From assembly GCA_024223125.1 (NCBI GenBank), contig JAAEOP010000374.1, forward strand, positions 1-12,074: 12,074 nt of DNA, read 5' to 3'. This document shows, one piece after another, positions 1 to 7,318 of the stretch (its first letter is position 1; every line of letters starts with the position of its first letter). The notes beneath the pieces are model-generated. The model was not told where the DNA came from, ran no database searches, and saw only the letters and a list, made by a program, of their open reading frames with translations. This DNA is from Chloroflexota bacterium (GTDB lineage Bacteria > Chloroflexota > Anaerolineae > Promineifilales > Promineifilaceae). The position numbers and the translations under genes are program-made.

Positions 1-27
1 AATTGTCAATTGGCAATTGTGAATTGT
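1..27. repeat. AATTGT/CAATTG short repeat cluster
   Basis: Four overlapping AATTG units in the first 27 bases, alternating with CAATTG palindromes. A related AAATTGTCAAATT string occurs at 4200-4212. The cluster is cut by the window edge, so its full extent is unknown. It looks like low-complexity intergenic repeat, not a binding site. Confidence 0.5.
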
Positions 28-44
28 GGGGGCTGTGTTACAAT
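17..44 (+). promoter_or_regulatory. Possible sigma-70-type promoter of the zinc-ribbon gene
   Basis: TTGTGA (17-22) and TACAAT (39-44) are separated by 16 bases and lie about 40 bases before the start codon at 87. The -10 box matches the consensus at 5 of 6 positions and the -35 box at 4 of 6. The -35 box lies inside an AATTGT repeat, so the match could be chance. Confidence 0.3.
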
Positions 45-86
45 CACGGGGCTTCAAAATCCTAACCACATACGGCAAAAACACAT

Positions 87-785
87 ATGACCCAAGTACA
101 CCAAATCTATAAACTTCAAGAAACAGACATAGAAATTCGTGAAAAGAAGCAGCGGTTGGGGGTAGTGTTACAAACGCTGAATGGCCCCGGATGGTTATTA
201 CAAGCCAAAGAAAGGAACAACACGGCCGACGCCGATCTTCAACACGTCCAATCCCAATACAACATCCACAACCTGGAGCTAAAAAGTCTGCGTCAAAAAG
301 CCAAATCCTCTGAAAACCGCCTTTACTCCGGCAAAGTGACCAACCCCAAAGAGTTGGCTGACCTGCAAGGGGAAATTGAGTCATTGGGGCGGCGCGCTTC
401 TGTTCAGGAAGATGACGTGCTGGAAGCAATGATTATGTTAGAGGACGCCGAAACTGAAAAAGTGACCGCCACGGAGATGTTAACCCAGGCTGAAACCCGT
501 TGGGAAAAAGTGTCGGTGGAACTGGAAACAGAGAAAACCGAGCTGGCTGTACGTTTGAACACCCTGTTGTCGCTGCGCCAGGAACAGGCCAAAGCGCTGA
601 CTGCCACCACGCTAATAGAGTATGAACATTTAGCGCAGAAGAAGGGAGGCACGGCCGTCTCCCGTGTGCGCGGCGAACTGTGCCTGGGCTGTCGCACCAC
701 TATCTCTGCCAACAAAATTAAAGAAGCCAGAGAGGGCAAAAAAATATACTGTGGCAGCTGCGGCCGTATTATTTACCCTTACTGA
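87..785 (+). CDS. Coiled-coil protein with C-terminal C4 zinc ribbon (DUF164/zf-RING_7 family)
   Basis: This 232-residue cytosolic protein has the two-part build of the DUF164 (C4-type zinc-ribbon) family. Residues about 5-180 are charged and helical, with coiled-coil spacing. The C-terminal ribbon has the four zinc ligands C199-x2-C202 and C222-x2-C225. The conserved element YSGKVTNPKEL is at 80-90, between the two long helices, and the protein ends in the usual aromatic tail IIYPY. Members are thought to act as nucleic-acid-binding or adaptor proteins, but the function here is not known. The ATG at 87 gives a full-length family member; no clear Shine-Dalgarno sequence precedes it. The gene is monocistronic in this window, ends just before a hairpin terminator, and converges on the cold-shock gene. 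ACGGCCGT occurs once in it (651-658, residues Thr-Ala-Val). Confidence 0.9.
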   Translation: MTQVHQIYKLQETDIEIREKKQRLGVVLQTLNGPGWLLQAKERNNTADADLQHVQSQYNIHNLELKSLRQKAKSSENRLYSGKVTNPKELADLQGEIESLGRRASVQEDDVLEAMIMLEDAETEKVTATEMLTQAETRWEKVSVELETEKTELAVRLNTLLSLRQEQAKALTATTLIEYEHLAQKKGGTAVSRVRGELCLGCRTTISANKIKEAREGKKIYCGSCGRIIYPY

Positions 786-814
786 TTCATCATCCATCGA
801 CCACCAAGGAAACT

Positions 815-853
815 AAAAACGGGCCATCGTCTTGCAGGCAATGGTCCGTTTTT
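815..853. terminator. Rho-independent terminator, probably bidirectional
   Basis: A 13-bp stem pairs 815-827 (AAAAACGGGCCAT) with 841-853 (ATGGTCCGTTTTT), with one G-T wobble and a 13-base loop. There is a T run on the plus strand and, because the stem starts with A5, also one on the minus strand. It sits between the converging zinc-ribbon and cold-shock genes and can serve both. A weaker 8-bp inverted repeat (852-859 with 913-920) lies just beyond it. Confidence 0.85.
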
Positions 854-925
854 CTTGATTGATCGGTGAGAACCTGTATCGCACGTCCAATCCGTGTATC
901 TATTAAATGTTGATCAAGAAGGAAA

Positions 926-1399
926 TTAAGTCAACTGATCCGTATCCCCTTCGTAAGGTTCAATTTCTGTAGCTTCTGGCCCTTTGCGGGTTTCTTCCAC
1001 ATCATACAATATCCATTGACCTTCCTTAATTTCGGCCGCGTCCCCAACCGCACCAGATTTGTGGAAGAAGATTTCCTCACCGCCGCCGCGTACAATAAAC
1101 CCATACCCCTTTTTGACGTTATACCATTTCATCCGCCCCACATATTTACCCGTTTGGGGGTCAATTTGAATCGTCAGCGGTTCGGTAAAATTGTTGCCGT
1201 CCGTTTTTTCAGTTGCTGGGCGAGATTGGCTTTGCGGCTTACTAGCCTGACGCTCACCCGACGCTACCTCATCAGGCAAACGCTCCAATGCCTCTGGTTC
1301 TACGGGCAGTCCCGCTTCCTGTAACTTCCGCTGCATACCCACCGTAAAAACAAACTTGTCGCCATTTTCATTTGTTGCCCATTGGTCTTTGAAATTCAT
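926..1399 (-). CDS. Cold-shock-domain protein with N-terminal extension
   Basis: A 157-residue protein. The C-terminal part (about 84-150) is a cold-shock OB-fold that binds single-stranded RNA or DNA: it opens with GRMKWYN, has the RNP-1 motif KGYGFI (97-102) and the RNP-2-like motif IFFH (110-113). Stand-alone CspA proteins are about 65-75 residues, so this one carries about 83 extra residues at the N terminus. Residues 1-45 look structured (one amphipathic helix is likely), and 46-72 are polar, rich in Ser, Gln and Lys, and probably a flexible linker. I do not recognise the extension. The ATG at 1399 is supported by GGAGA seven bases upstream (minus strand, 1411-1407). It lies 135 bases downstream of the topoisomerase gene on the same strand with no obvious terminator between them, so read-through transcription is possible. 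Confidence 0.88.
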   Translation of the reverse strand: MNFKDQWATNENGDKFVFTVGMQRKLQEAGLPVEPEALERLPDEVASGERQASKPQSQSRPATEKTDGNNFTEPLTIQIDPQTGKYVGRMKWYNVKKGYGFIVRGGGEEIFFHKSGAVGDAAEIKEGQWILYDVEETRKGPEATEIEPYEGDTDQLT

Positions 1400-1414
1400 T
1401 CAGTCATCTCCATT

Positions 1415-1482
1415 CGGTGTTCAGTTTTCGGTGTTCAGTGATTAAGGGTCAGTGTACTGATGATTGCCTATTGAACACTGAC
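1415..1482. repeat. GTGTTCAGT-type short repeats and weak inverted repeat
   Basis: CGGTGTTCAGT occurs twice in direct orientation (1415-1425 and 1429-1439). An 8-bp inverted repeat, GTCAGTGT (1448-1455) and ACACTGAC (1475-1482), follows; it is built from the same TCAGTGT word. There is no T run, so it is a poor terminator. The 13-base word GTGTTCAGTTTTC (1417-1429) recurs exactly at 4171-4183, on the other side of the topoisomerase gene. Confidence 0.6.
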
Positions 1483-1534
1483 AACTGTTTACTGATAACT
1501 TCTCCCGCATTTTACAGCCATTTTCACAGATCGG

Positions 1535-4039
1535 CTATTTTTTCTTATCATCGTCTCCTAACAGGGAGTGTTGTTGGGGCGTTACGGCCATATCCTCTAC
1601 ACTCATTTCCGGCCGGCCGACCATATTTAAAGCCCCAGTAATTCGATTCCGTTCGCCAACATTAATCACCGAACGAGGCTTGGCAGTACGGCCACCAATC
1701 GTCCCTTTTTTAATCCTGATTTTGCACGTAGAGCCAACTCCCGTTCTTACCAGGATTTCGGTTTTTTCTGTGCAGACAACGGCCGCCACCACTTCGGCCG
1801 CATCTTTGGGCAGGCGCACATTGATCACCCCCTGCCCATGCCGCCTTTGTGTTGGGTAGTCAGTAAGCGGGGTGGCTTTGGCCAGCCCATTGTCCGTAAT
1901 ACTCCACAAAAAAGCGTCTAATTGAGCTACATCCATAGCCACCACTCCATCCGCTTCATGAGCCAGCTTTATGCCATAGACACCGCCGGCCGGCAACCCA
2001 GAGGGACGCACTTGATCTTCCTTAAAGCAAATGGATTGTCCGGCGGCCGTAGCCAAAATCACTTCCCGCGCCCCGTCTGTCAGCTGCGCCCAGCCCAATG
2101 AATCTTCGTCCGGCACATTCATCACTGTAAATGGCTCCGATGTAATGCCCGGCAAATCCTCAATACGCACTCGTTTAACCACCCCGCCCAATGTTGTCAG
2201 AAACAGGTAGCCCTCTGTGCCGCCCGGCAAAATCACCCCATCCACCAGATGGTCGCGGCGCGACAGACCGCTTAAATCGGCCCAATGGTTTCCTACGCCC
2301 ATCTCCCGTGCCTGGGGTAATTGGTAAACAGGTAGGCTGACAGCACGGCCGTCGGCCGCAAACAAATACAATACATCCTGTGTATTTGCTTCCAGCAACG
2401 CCAATGGCTGTTCTTTCGGCTTCAATGGAATCTTCACCGGCTGCGGTGAGGTTGTGCGGGCAATTATTCCCTTCTCCCCAATCATCACCCACACCTGTTC
2501 ATCTGGCAGTAAATCAGCGGCCGTCACCACTTTGCTTTCTGTACTGTCCACAATCTGCGTGCGACGCACATCTGCATACTCGTCCCGAATAGCCGCCAAT
2601 TCATCCCCAACAACTTCCCGCATCATACCCGGATCGGCCAACAATTTTCGCAAATATTTAATCAACTGCTGCAACTCTTTATACTCATTCTGAAGTTTGC
2701 GCCGTTCCAGACCGGCCAGCCGCCGCAGCTGCATATCCAAAATCGCCTGCGCTTGAATCTTGCTCAACTTAAATTTCTTCCGCAGATTGGCTCGTGCCGT
2801 TTCGACGGTGCGCGAGCGACGGATAGTGTCTATGACTGCATCTAAATTATCCAGCGCCTTCAATAATCCCTCTAAAATATGCGCTCGATGTTCCGCTTTT
2901 TGTAAATCATGTTCGCTGCGTCGTCGCACTACCTCCAGCCGATGTTCCAAATAAAAACGCAAAGCCTGCTTCAACGTCAATACCCGCGGCTCCCCATTAA
3001 CCAAAGCCAACAGCGAGAAGCTGAATGTACTTTGCAGCGGCGTCAATTTGAATAACCGTGCCAATACCTCTTCCGGCTCTACATTGCGCGTCGTTTCCAG
3101 AATAATCCGCATCCCATTGCGGTCAGATTCATCCCGCAAATCAGTCAGACCTTCGATTTTGCCGTCTCGGTGCAGGTTGGCAATGCGGCCCAGCAAATTG
3201 GTTTTGTTGGTCTGGTAGGGCAGTTCGGTGATGACGATACGAGATTTGTTACGTTCCATCTCTTCTACATGCGCTTTGGCCCGGACAATAAAACGGCCGC
3301 GTCCCGTGCCATAAGCGCTAGAAAAGGCGTCCGTTTCCGAGCCTTTCACCTCTCGATAGCGGAACACCAATCCCCCCGTAGGGAAATCTGGCCCTTGAAT
3401 AAATTGCATCAGGTCAGACAGAGAAATATCATCCAGTTTCTGCCAATTATCCAACATATAAGCCAGCGCATCTATCACTTCCCCCAGGTTATGGGGCGGA
3501 ATACTGGTTGCCATGCCCACAGCAATACCAGAGGCGCCATTGATGAGTAGATTGGGTAGGGTGGCCGGTAAAACAGCCGGTTCATGCAGCGAATCGTCAA
3601 AGTTAGGGTTGTAATCAATCGTCTCCTTTTCAATATCTTCCAGCATATCAAAGCCCATTGGCGACATGCGGGCTTCGGTATAACGCATGGCCGCGGCCGC
3701 GTCCCCATCAATCGAGCCAAAGTTGCCCTGTCCTTCTACCAACGGGTAGCGCAAAGAGAAATCCTGAGCCAGCCGCACCATGGCGTCATACACAGCCTGG
3801 TCGCTGTGTGGATGGTATTTACCCAGCACTTCCCCCACTACGCGGGCTGATTTTTTGAAGGAGGTATTGGGTCGCAAACCCATATCATACATGGCGTACA
3901 AAATGCGACGCTGTACCGGTTTTAGTCCGTCTCGTGCATCGGGCAAGGCGCGAGAAACGATGACACTCATCGCGTAACTGAGGTAAGATTCACGTACTTC
4001 TTTATCAATATCTATTGTTTTGACAGTTCCAATTTCCAT
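1535..4039 (-). CDS. gyrA: DNA gyrase / topoisomerase IV subunit A
   Basis: This 834-residue subunit of a type IIA topoisomerase cuts and rejoins the DNA gate segment, working with a GyrB/ParE ATPase that is not in this window. The breakage-reunion domain covers about 1-480, with the catalytic pair Arg119-Tyr120 in [11 protein letters not shown]. The beta-pinwheel C-terminal domain covers about 510-815, followed by an acidic/basic tail. The quinolone region reads [10 protein letters not shown] (76-85): E. coli Gly81 is Ser here and Ser83 is Gln. No GyrA box is visible in the first pinwheel blade; a degenerate form, QRRHGQG (731-737), is in a late blade. I cannot therefore separate gyrase A from ParC with certainty, and the symbol is a best guess. 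The ATG at 4039 has only a weak AGG upstream but follows a strong promoter. Length and ends fit a complete gene. Confidence 0.92.
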   Translation of the reverse strand: MEIGTVKTIDIDKEVRESYLSYAMSVIVSRALPDARDGLKPVQRRILYAMYDMGLRPNTSFKKSARVVGEVLGKYHPHSDQAVYDAMVRLAQDFSLRYPLVEGQGNFGSIDGDAAAAMRYTEARMSPMGFDMLEDIEKETIDYNPNFDDSLHEPAVLPATLPNLLINGASGIAVGMATSIPPHNLGEVIDALAYMLDNWQKLDDISLSDLMQFIQGPDFPTGGLVFRYREVKGSETDAFSSAYGTGRGRFIVRAKAHVEEMERNKSRIVITELPYQTNKTNLLGRIANLHRDGKIEGLTDLRDESDRNGMRIILETTRNVEPEEVLARLFKLTPLQSTFSFSLLALVNGEPRVLTLKQALRFYLEHRLEVVRRRSEHDLQKAEHRAHILEGLLKALDNLDAVIDTIRRSRTVETARANLRKKFKLSKIQAQAILDMQLRRLAGLERRKLQNEYKELQQLIKYLRKLLADPGMMREVVGDELAAIRDEYADVRRTQIVDSTESKVVTAADLLPDEQVWVMIGEKGIIARTTSPQPVKIPLKPKEQPLALLEANTQDVLYLFAADGRAVSLPVYQLPQAREMGVGNHWADLSGLSRRDHLVDGVILPGGTEGYLFLTTLGGVVKRVRIEDLPGITSEPFTVMNVPDEDSLGWAQLTDGAREVILATAAGQSICFKEDQVRPSGLPAGGVYGIKLAHEADGVVAMDVAQLDAFLWSITDNGLAKATPLTDYPTQRRHGQGVINVRLPKDAAEVVAAVVCTEKTEILVRTGVGSTCKIRIKKGTIGGRTAKPRSVINVGERNRITGALNMVGRPEMSVEDMAVTPQQHSLLGDDDKKK

Positions 4040-4097
4040 CTTTAATTAACCTATTTTGCATTTAGTAATGAAATATTTGTTCTAGGTGGCGGGCGTA

Positions 4098-4126
4098 AAT
4101 ATAGGCAATTTCTAAAGGGCTGTCAA
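4098..4126 (-). promoter_or_regulatory. Sigma-70-type promoter of the topoisomerase A gene
   Basis: On the minus strand, a perfect -35 box TTGACA (4126-4121) and the -10 box TATATT (4103-4098) are 17 bases apart. They lie about 60 bases upstream of the ATG at 4039. Transcription would start near 4090 and give a leader of about 50 bases. This is the best promoter match I found in the window. Confidence 0.75.
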
Positions 4127-4160
4127 ACAAGAGAAGGTTAGCAATAAAGGAAAAAGTTTT

Positions 4161-4183
4161 TCAGTTTGCAGTGTTCAGTTTTC
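4161..4183. repeat. Second copy of the GTGTTCAGTTTTC repeat
   Basis: TCAGTTTGCA is followed by GTGTTCAGTTTTC (4171-4183). The 13-base word is identical to 1417-1429 and in the same orientation, so the two copies bracket the topoisomerase gene. Confidence 0.55.
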
Positions 4184-4226
4184 AACAGGCACGGCCGTCA
4201 AATTGTCAAATTAGGTAACTATTCAG

Positions 4227-4290
4227 GTGTCCGGCACTTCATTACCAAGTCTACCAGAGTAGCACATTCGTTTATAAGTGCCGGGCACTT
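4227..4290. repeat. Paired palindromes in the gyrA / glycosyltransferase divergent spacer
   Basis: GTGTCCGGCACTT (4227-4239) and AAGTGCCGGGCAC (4276-4288) pair at 12 of 13 positions across a 36-base loop. The right copy is itself a perfect odd palindrome, AAGTGCC-G-GGCACTT (4276-4290). The left copy is a diverged version of the same half-site. It could be a dispersed repeat, an operator with two dyads, or a hairpin in the leader of the glycosyltransferase mRNA. The rest of the 291-base spacer holds the gyrA promoter, a GTGTTCAG repeat and one ACGGCCGT. Confidence 0.6.
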
Positions 4291-4301
4291 TGAGGGAGTG
4301 A

Positions 4302-4334
4302 ATGATTACCAAATTAGTTATCGATGAGATATGA
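4302..4334 (+). CDS. Possible 10-codon leader ORF coupled to the glycosyltransferase
   Basis: ATG at 4302 opens a 10-codon frame (MITKLVIDEI) that stops at TGA 4332-4334. This overlaps the ATG at 4331 of the next gene as ATGA. GAGGGAG at 4292-4298 is the only good Shine-Dalgarno-like string near the glycosyltransferase start, but it lies only 3 bases before this ATG, which is short. A coupled leader peptide is one reading; chance is another. Confidence 0.3.
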   Translation: MITKLVIDEI

Positions 4335-7318
4335 TTGCGCCGATGTTATCATTGAGAGGAACTTCATCACGCTCAGCGAACTTGGCGCTTATGGGCGTGC
4401 TTTTTTTTGTCGCCTTCTTGCCTCGCCTGACGGCCGTAAACCGCTACGTTACCCCCGATGAACTCATCTGGGTTTTTCGTTCCGTCCAATTTCGAGAAGC
4501 ATTATTGGCTGGCAATTGGCTAGAGACGCTCACCGCCGGGCATCCTGGAATCATCACAACCTGGTTGGGGGCCTTGGGTATTCAGTTACAACTGCTGCTG
4601 CGTCCGGCGGATACGGCCGTGTACGATTGGATTACCCACCTGGCCTGGTTCGCTCCCGATAACAGCGACATGCTATCCCAACTTTATACATTTTTAACAT
4701 CCGGTCGCCTGTTGGCCGCTTTTGTCAACAGCCTGGGCATTATCGTCATTTTCTGGTTAACTCACCATTTATACGGCTTTACCGCCGCCTTTTTGATGGC
4801 CTTTTTCCTGGCTCTCGATCCCCTAGTTATCGGCTTATCCGGATTATTTCATGTGGATGGGCTGATAACGACCTTTGCCACTATCTCATTATTAGCTTTG
4901 GCTCTTACAGTAGCCGAGGAATCCAATCCTTGCTCTTTGGCACTAAGAAAGCGCAGCTACAATATTCATTCATCGTTGCGTACCCCGGTGTCTGTCATCT
5001 TCTCCGCCACTAATTGTTATGCTGCACTGGCTGGTTTTACGGCTGGACTGGCTGTGCTAACCAAATCCCCAGCTTTGCTTCTGCTGCCCATCACCGCCCT
5101 GTTTTTGTTGTTAAACGCGCTGCAAAATCGGAAGGAGGCTTTTTCCGGCCATCTCCACCATCTCATCACGCAAAGTATTATCTGGTTAACCAGTTTCAGT
5201 TTGACCATTCTCCTGCTATTCCCTGCCTTGTGGGCTTCGCCCTTGGCCGTCATACAAAAAATGAGCGGCAATGCCAACCGGCATATTGATGAGGCGCTGC
5301 GGCCCACATTTTTTCTGGGGGAGATGGCCTTTGAACATGGTCCTCTTTTCTATCCCCTCACCCTTGCTTATCGTCTCAGCCCAATCATATTTTTAGGGCT
5401 GTTGCTTGGAATCATCCTTATTGGGCGACACTTTTGGCGCAAAGATACACCCTCTCTCTGGTCACAGCTACCAACCTGGCTGTTTATTCTTTGGCCATTG
5501 GCTTTTGGGGCTGGTATCAGCATTGCCGTTAAAAAGTTTGACCGCTATGCGCTGCCGGCCGTGCCCTCATTAATCCTGCTCGCCTCGTTGGCCTGGACTC
5601 AAGTTGCCTATTATAAGAAGTCGCTAACTCGCTATCTTATCTTCGGTTTAACGGCCGCGCAGACGTTATTTTTGTTGTGGGCGCTTCCTTATCCACTCAC
5701 GGCCGTTAATCCTCTTCTCGGCGGTCCCCAAATAGCCCAAAAGGTGATGGATGTGGGTTGGGGCGAAGCTGTCAGTATGGCTGGACAATGGCTGGCTGAT
5801 CAACCAGATGTGGCTGAAGCCACGGCCGTCACCGGCATTGCTCCCGCCTTAGCCCCCTTCTTCCCTGGTCAAACCAGCCTGGCAAACGAACAAACCATCC
5901 CCCAGGCCACTTATGTGATTGTCTCTATTGATGGGAATATTGGGGAAGACACGGCCGCTGCCAACACCCCCGACCGCCAACTGCTGCACACCATCCATTT
6001 CAATGGTTTGGATCGCGCCCGAATTTATTATCAACCTAATCCGCAAACGGCCGTAACTCCCCTAACTCCCTGGCCACAACTGTTGAGCTTTGGCGACAAT
6101 GTGCAACTGTCTGCTGTTGACGCCAGTCACCAGGGTGAAAATGTGCAACTGTTTACCCGATGGCAGTTAGTAGAGCCAACCAACAGCCGTTACACCCTCA
6201 AACTCACCTTGCAAGATGAAGATGGCATTCCCTGGATGCTGTTGGAAACGCCGCTTCTCAACGAGATTTATTTCTACCCCGAACATTGGGCCGAAGGAGA
6301 ACGGCCGCAGTTACAGACCAATATCCCTCTGCCGCCTGGTTTGCCGCCAGGCAAATACCAGGTAGAAATTGCCCTATTTGACACTAATACCAGAATGCAA
6401 CTGCCCGTGGTAGCCGATGGCATTTTTCAAGGAACAACGTATTTACAACCCGACCTGTACATTGCCCATGCAAACAAACAACCAACCGTGGCCGATCTCA
6501 ACATACCGGTAGAGCAGTGGCAGAATTGGTTAAACGGCCGTCTCACCTTCCTCGGCCATTCCCAATTACCGGCCACACTTGTTAATGGCAGCACGGCCGT
6601 CCTCGATCTGTTCTGGCAATCCCATGCTGATCTGCCGCCCGGTTTGCAGTTGGCAGTCATGTTGGGAGATGGGGGGAGGATACGGCCGTTAAGCAACTAT
6701 GATTCCGGCCAATGGTGGATGGGAGATACAGTTCACGAAAAAGTAGCCTTCACTGTTCCACCACAAATGCTTGCTGGTCAGTCAACGTTAAGTGTGCAGC
6801 TTTTGGATGCCGACGAGCAGCCGCTGGCCGACCCACTGACATTGGGCCAGATCGAGATTACTTCCCTGGATCGCCTGTTTGATTTACCACCCGACATTCC
6901 CATTCCTCGGCAAGACAGCTTTGGCGGCGGTATTCACTTGCGCGGCTTCGATTTACAATCCACCCATCTAACAGCGGGCGAATTGGCTGAGATGACGCTT
7001 TATTGGCAAACGGCCGTCCAACCCGACCAACTCATCACCGCTTTCATCCATCTCATCGGGCCAGATGGGGAAATTGTGGCCCAATCTGACCAATGGCCGG
7101 GTGGTCTGCCCGCCGATATTTGGGCCGAGGGACAGGTCATCATAGATACCCACACTATCCAATTGCCCCCCGACGCCCCGACCGGACAATATCAGGTGGC
7201 GATGGGATTGTACACGGCCGTAGACGGCGCTCGCTTACCGGCCGTCTCCGCAGATGGTCTTTCCTACGCCGACAACCAAATCATCCTACCCGTTACTATC
7301 ATTGTCGGATCTCCATGA
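4331..7318 (+). CDS. PMT/GT39-like membrane glycosyltransferase with three C-terminal beta-sandwich modules
   Basis: A 995-residue GT-C fold integral membrane protein, likely to transfer a sugar from a lipid-phosphate donor on the outer face of the membrane. Acceptor and sugar cannot be read from the sequence. After the first membrane helix (about 17-34) comes the acidic catalytic-type motif TPDEL (D43, E44), then GHPG (70-73). About ten hydrophobic helices run to roughly residue 460, and KKFDRYALPAVP (about 400-411) matches the conserved late loop of PMT-like enzymes. From about 578 on the protein is soluble-looking: three beta-rich modules at about 578-710, 733-855 and 865-993. The third has the pattern LRGFDL...LTLYW-like...FIHLIGPDGE...AQSD...GQYQVAMGLY. 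A loop of about 35 residues near 197-230 looks inserted. The start at 4331 has no strong ribosome site; ATG 4343 is an alternative. The gene overlaps the next one by 4 bases. Confidence 0.85.
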   Translation: MIAPMLSLRGTSSRSANLALMGVLFFVAFLPRLTAVNRYVTPDELIWVFRSVQFREALLAGNWLETLTAGHPGIITTWLGALGIQLQLLLRPADTAVYDWITHLAWFAPDNSDMLSQLYTFLTSGRLLAAFVNSLGIIVIFWLTHHLYGFTAAFLMAFFLALDPLVIGLSGLFHVDGLITTFATISLLALALTVAEESNPCSLALRKRSYNIHSSLRTPVSVIFSATNCYAALAGFTAGLAVLTKSPALLLLPITALFLLLNALQNRKEAFSGHLHHLITQSIIWLTSFSLTILLLFPALWASPLAVIQKMSGNANRHIDEALRPTFFLGEMAFEHGPLFYPLTLAYRLSPIIFLGLLLGIILIGRHFWRKDTPSLWSQLPTWLFILWPLAFGAGISIAVKKFDRYALPAVPSLILLASLAWTQVAYYKKSLTRYLIFGLTAAQTLFLLWALPYPLTAVNPLLGGPQIAQKVMDVGWGEAVSMAGQWLADQPDVAEATAVTGIAPALAPFFPGQTSLANEQTIPQATYVIVSIDGNIGEDTAAANTPDRQLLHTIHFNGLDRARIYYQPNPQTAVTPLTPWPQLLSFGDNVQLSAVDASHQGENVQLFTRWQLVEPTNSRYTLKLTLQDEDGIPWMLLETPLLNEIYFYPEHWAEGERPQLQTNIPLPPGLPPGKYQVEIALFDTNTRMQLPVVADGIFQGTTYLQPDLYIAHANKQPTVADLNIPVEQWQNWLNGRLTFLGHSQLPATLVNGSTAVLDLFWQSHADLPPGLQLAVMLGDGGRIRPLSNYDSGQWWMGDTVHEKVAFTVPPQMLAGQSTLSVQLLDADEQPLADPLTLGQIEITSLDRLFDLPPDIPIPRQDSFGGGIHLRGFDLQSTHLTAGELAEMTLYWQTAVQPDQLITAFIHLIGPDGEIVAQSDQWPGGLPADIWAEGQVIIDTHTIQLPPDAPTGQYQVAMGLYTAVDGARLPAVSADGLSYADNQIILPVTIIVGSP

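Noticed and set aside
404..739. 111-codon minus-strand open frame inside the zinc-ribbon gene
   Set aside because: It is the antisense shadow of a clear family member; composition is Ser/Val-rich as expected from reading coiled-coil codons backwards.
1448..1482. Terminator for the topoisomerase gene at the GTCAGTGT inverted repeat
   Set aside because: Only 8 bp of AT-balanced stem, a 19-base loop and no T run on the minus strand.
1417..1641. 74-codon plus-strand frame over the gyrA 3' end
   Set aside because: It starts in a repeat patch and overlaps the conserved topoisomerase gene antisense; no coding signal.
1829..1849. QRRHGQG taken as a canonical GyrA box proving gyrase
   Set aside because: It aligns with the late-blade string YPTKSRATKG of E. 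coli GyrA, not with blade 1, and two key residues differ.
7093..7314. N-terminal extension of 74 codons to the second glycosyltransferase (start at 7093)
   Set aside because: The extra residues are Arg/Gly-rich, antiparallel in style to any membrane-protein start and lie wholly over the end of the upstream gene in another frame. ATG 7315 gives a normal signal-anchor start and an ATGA overlap.
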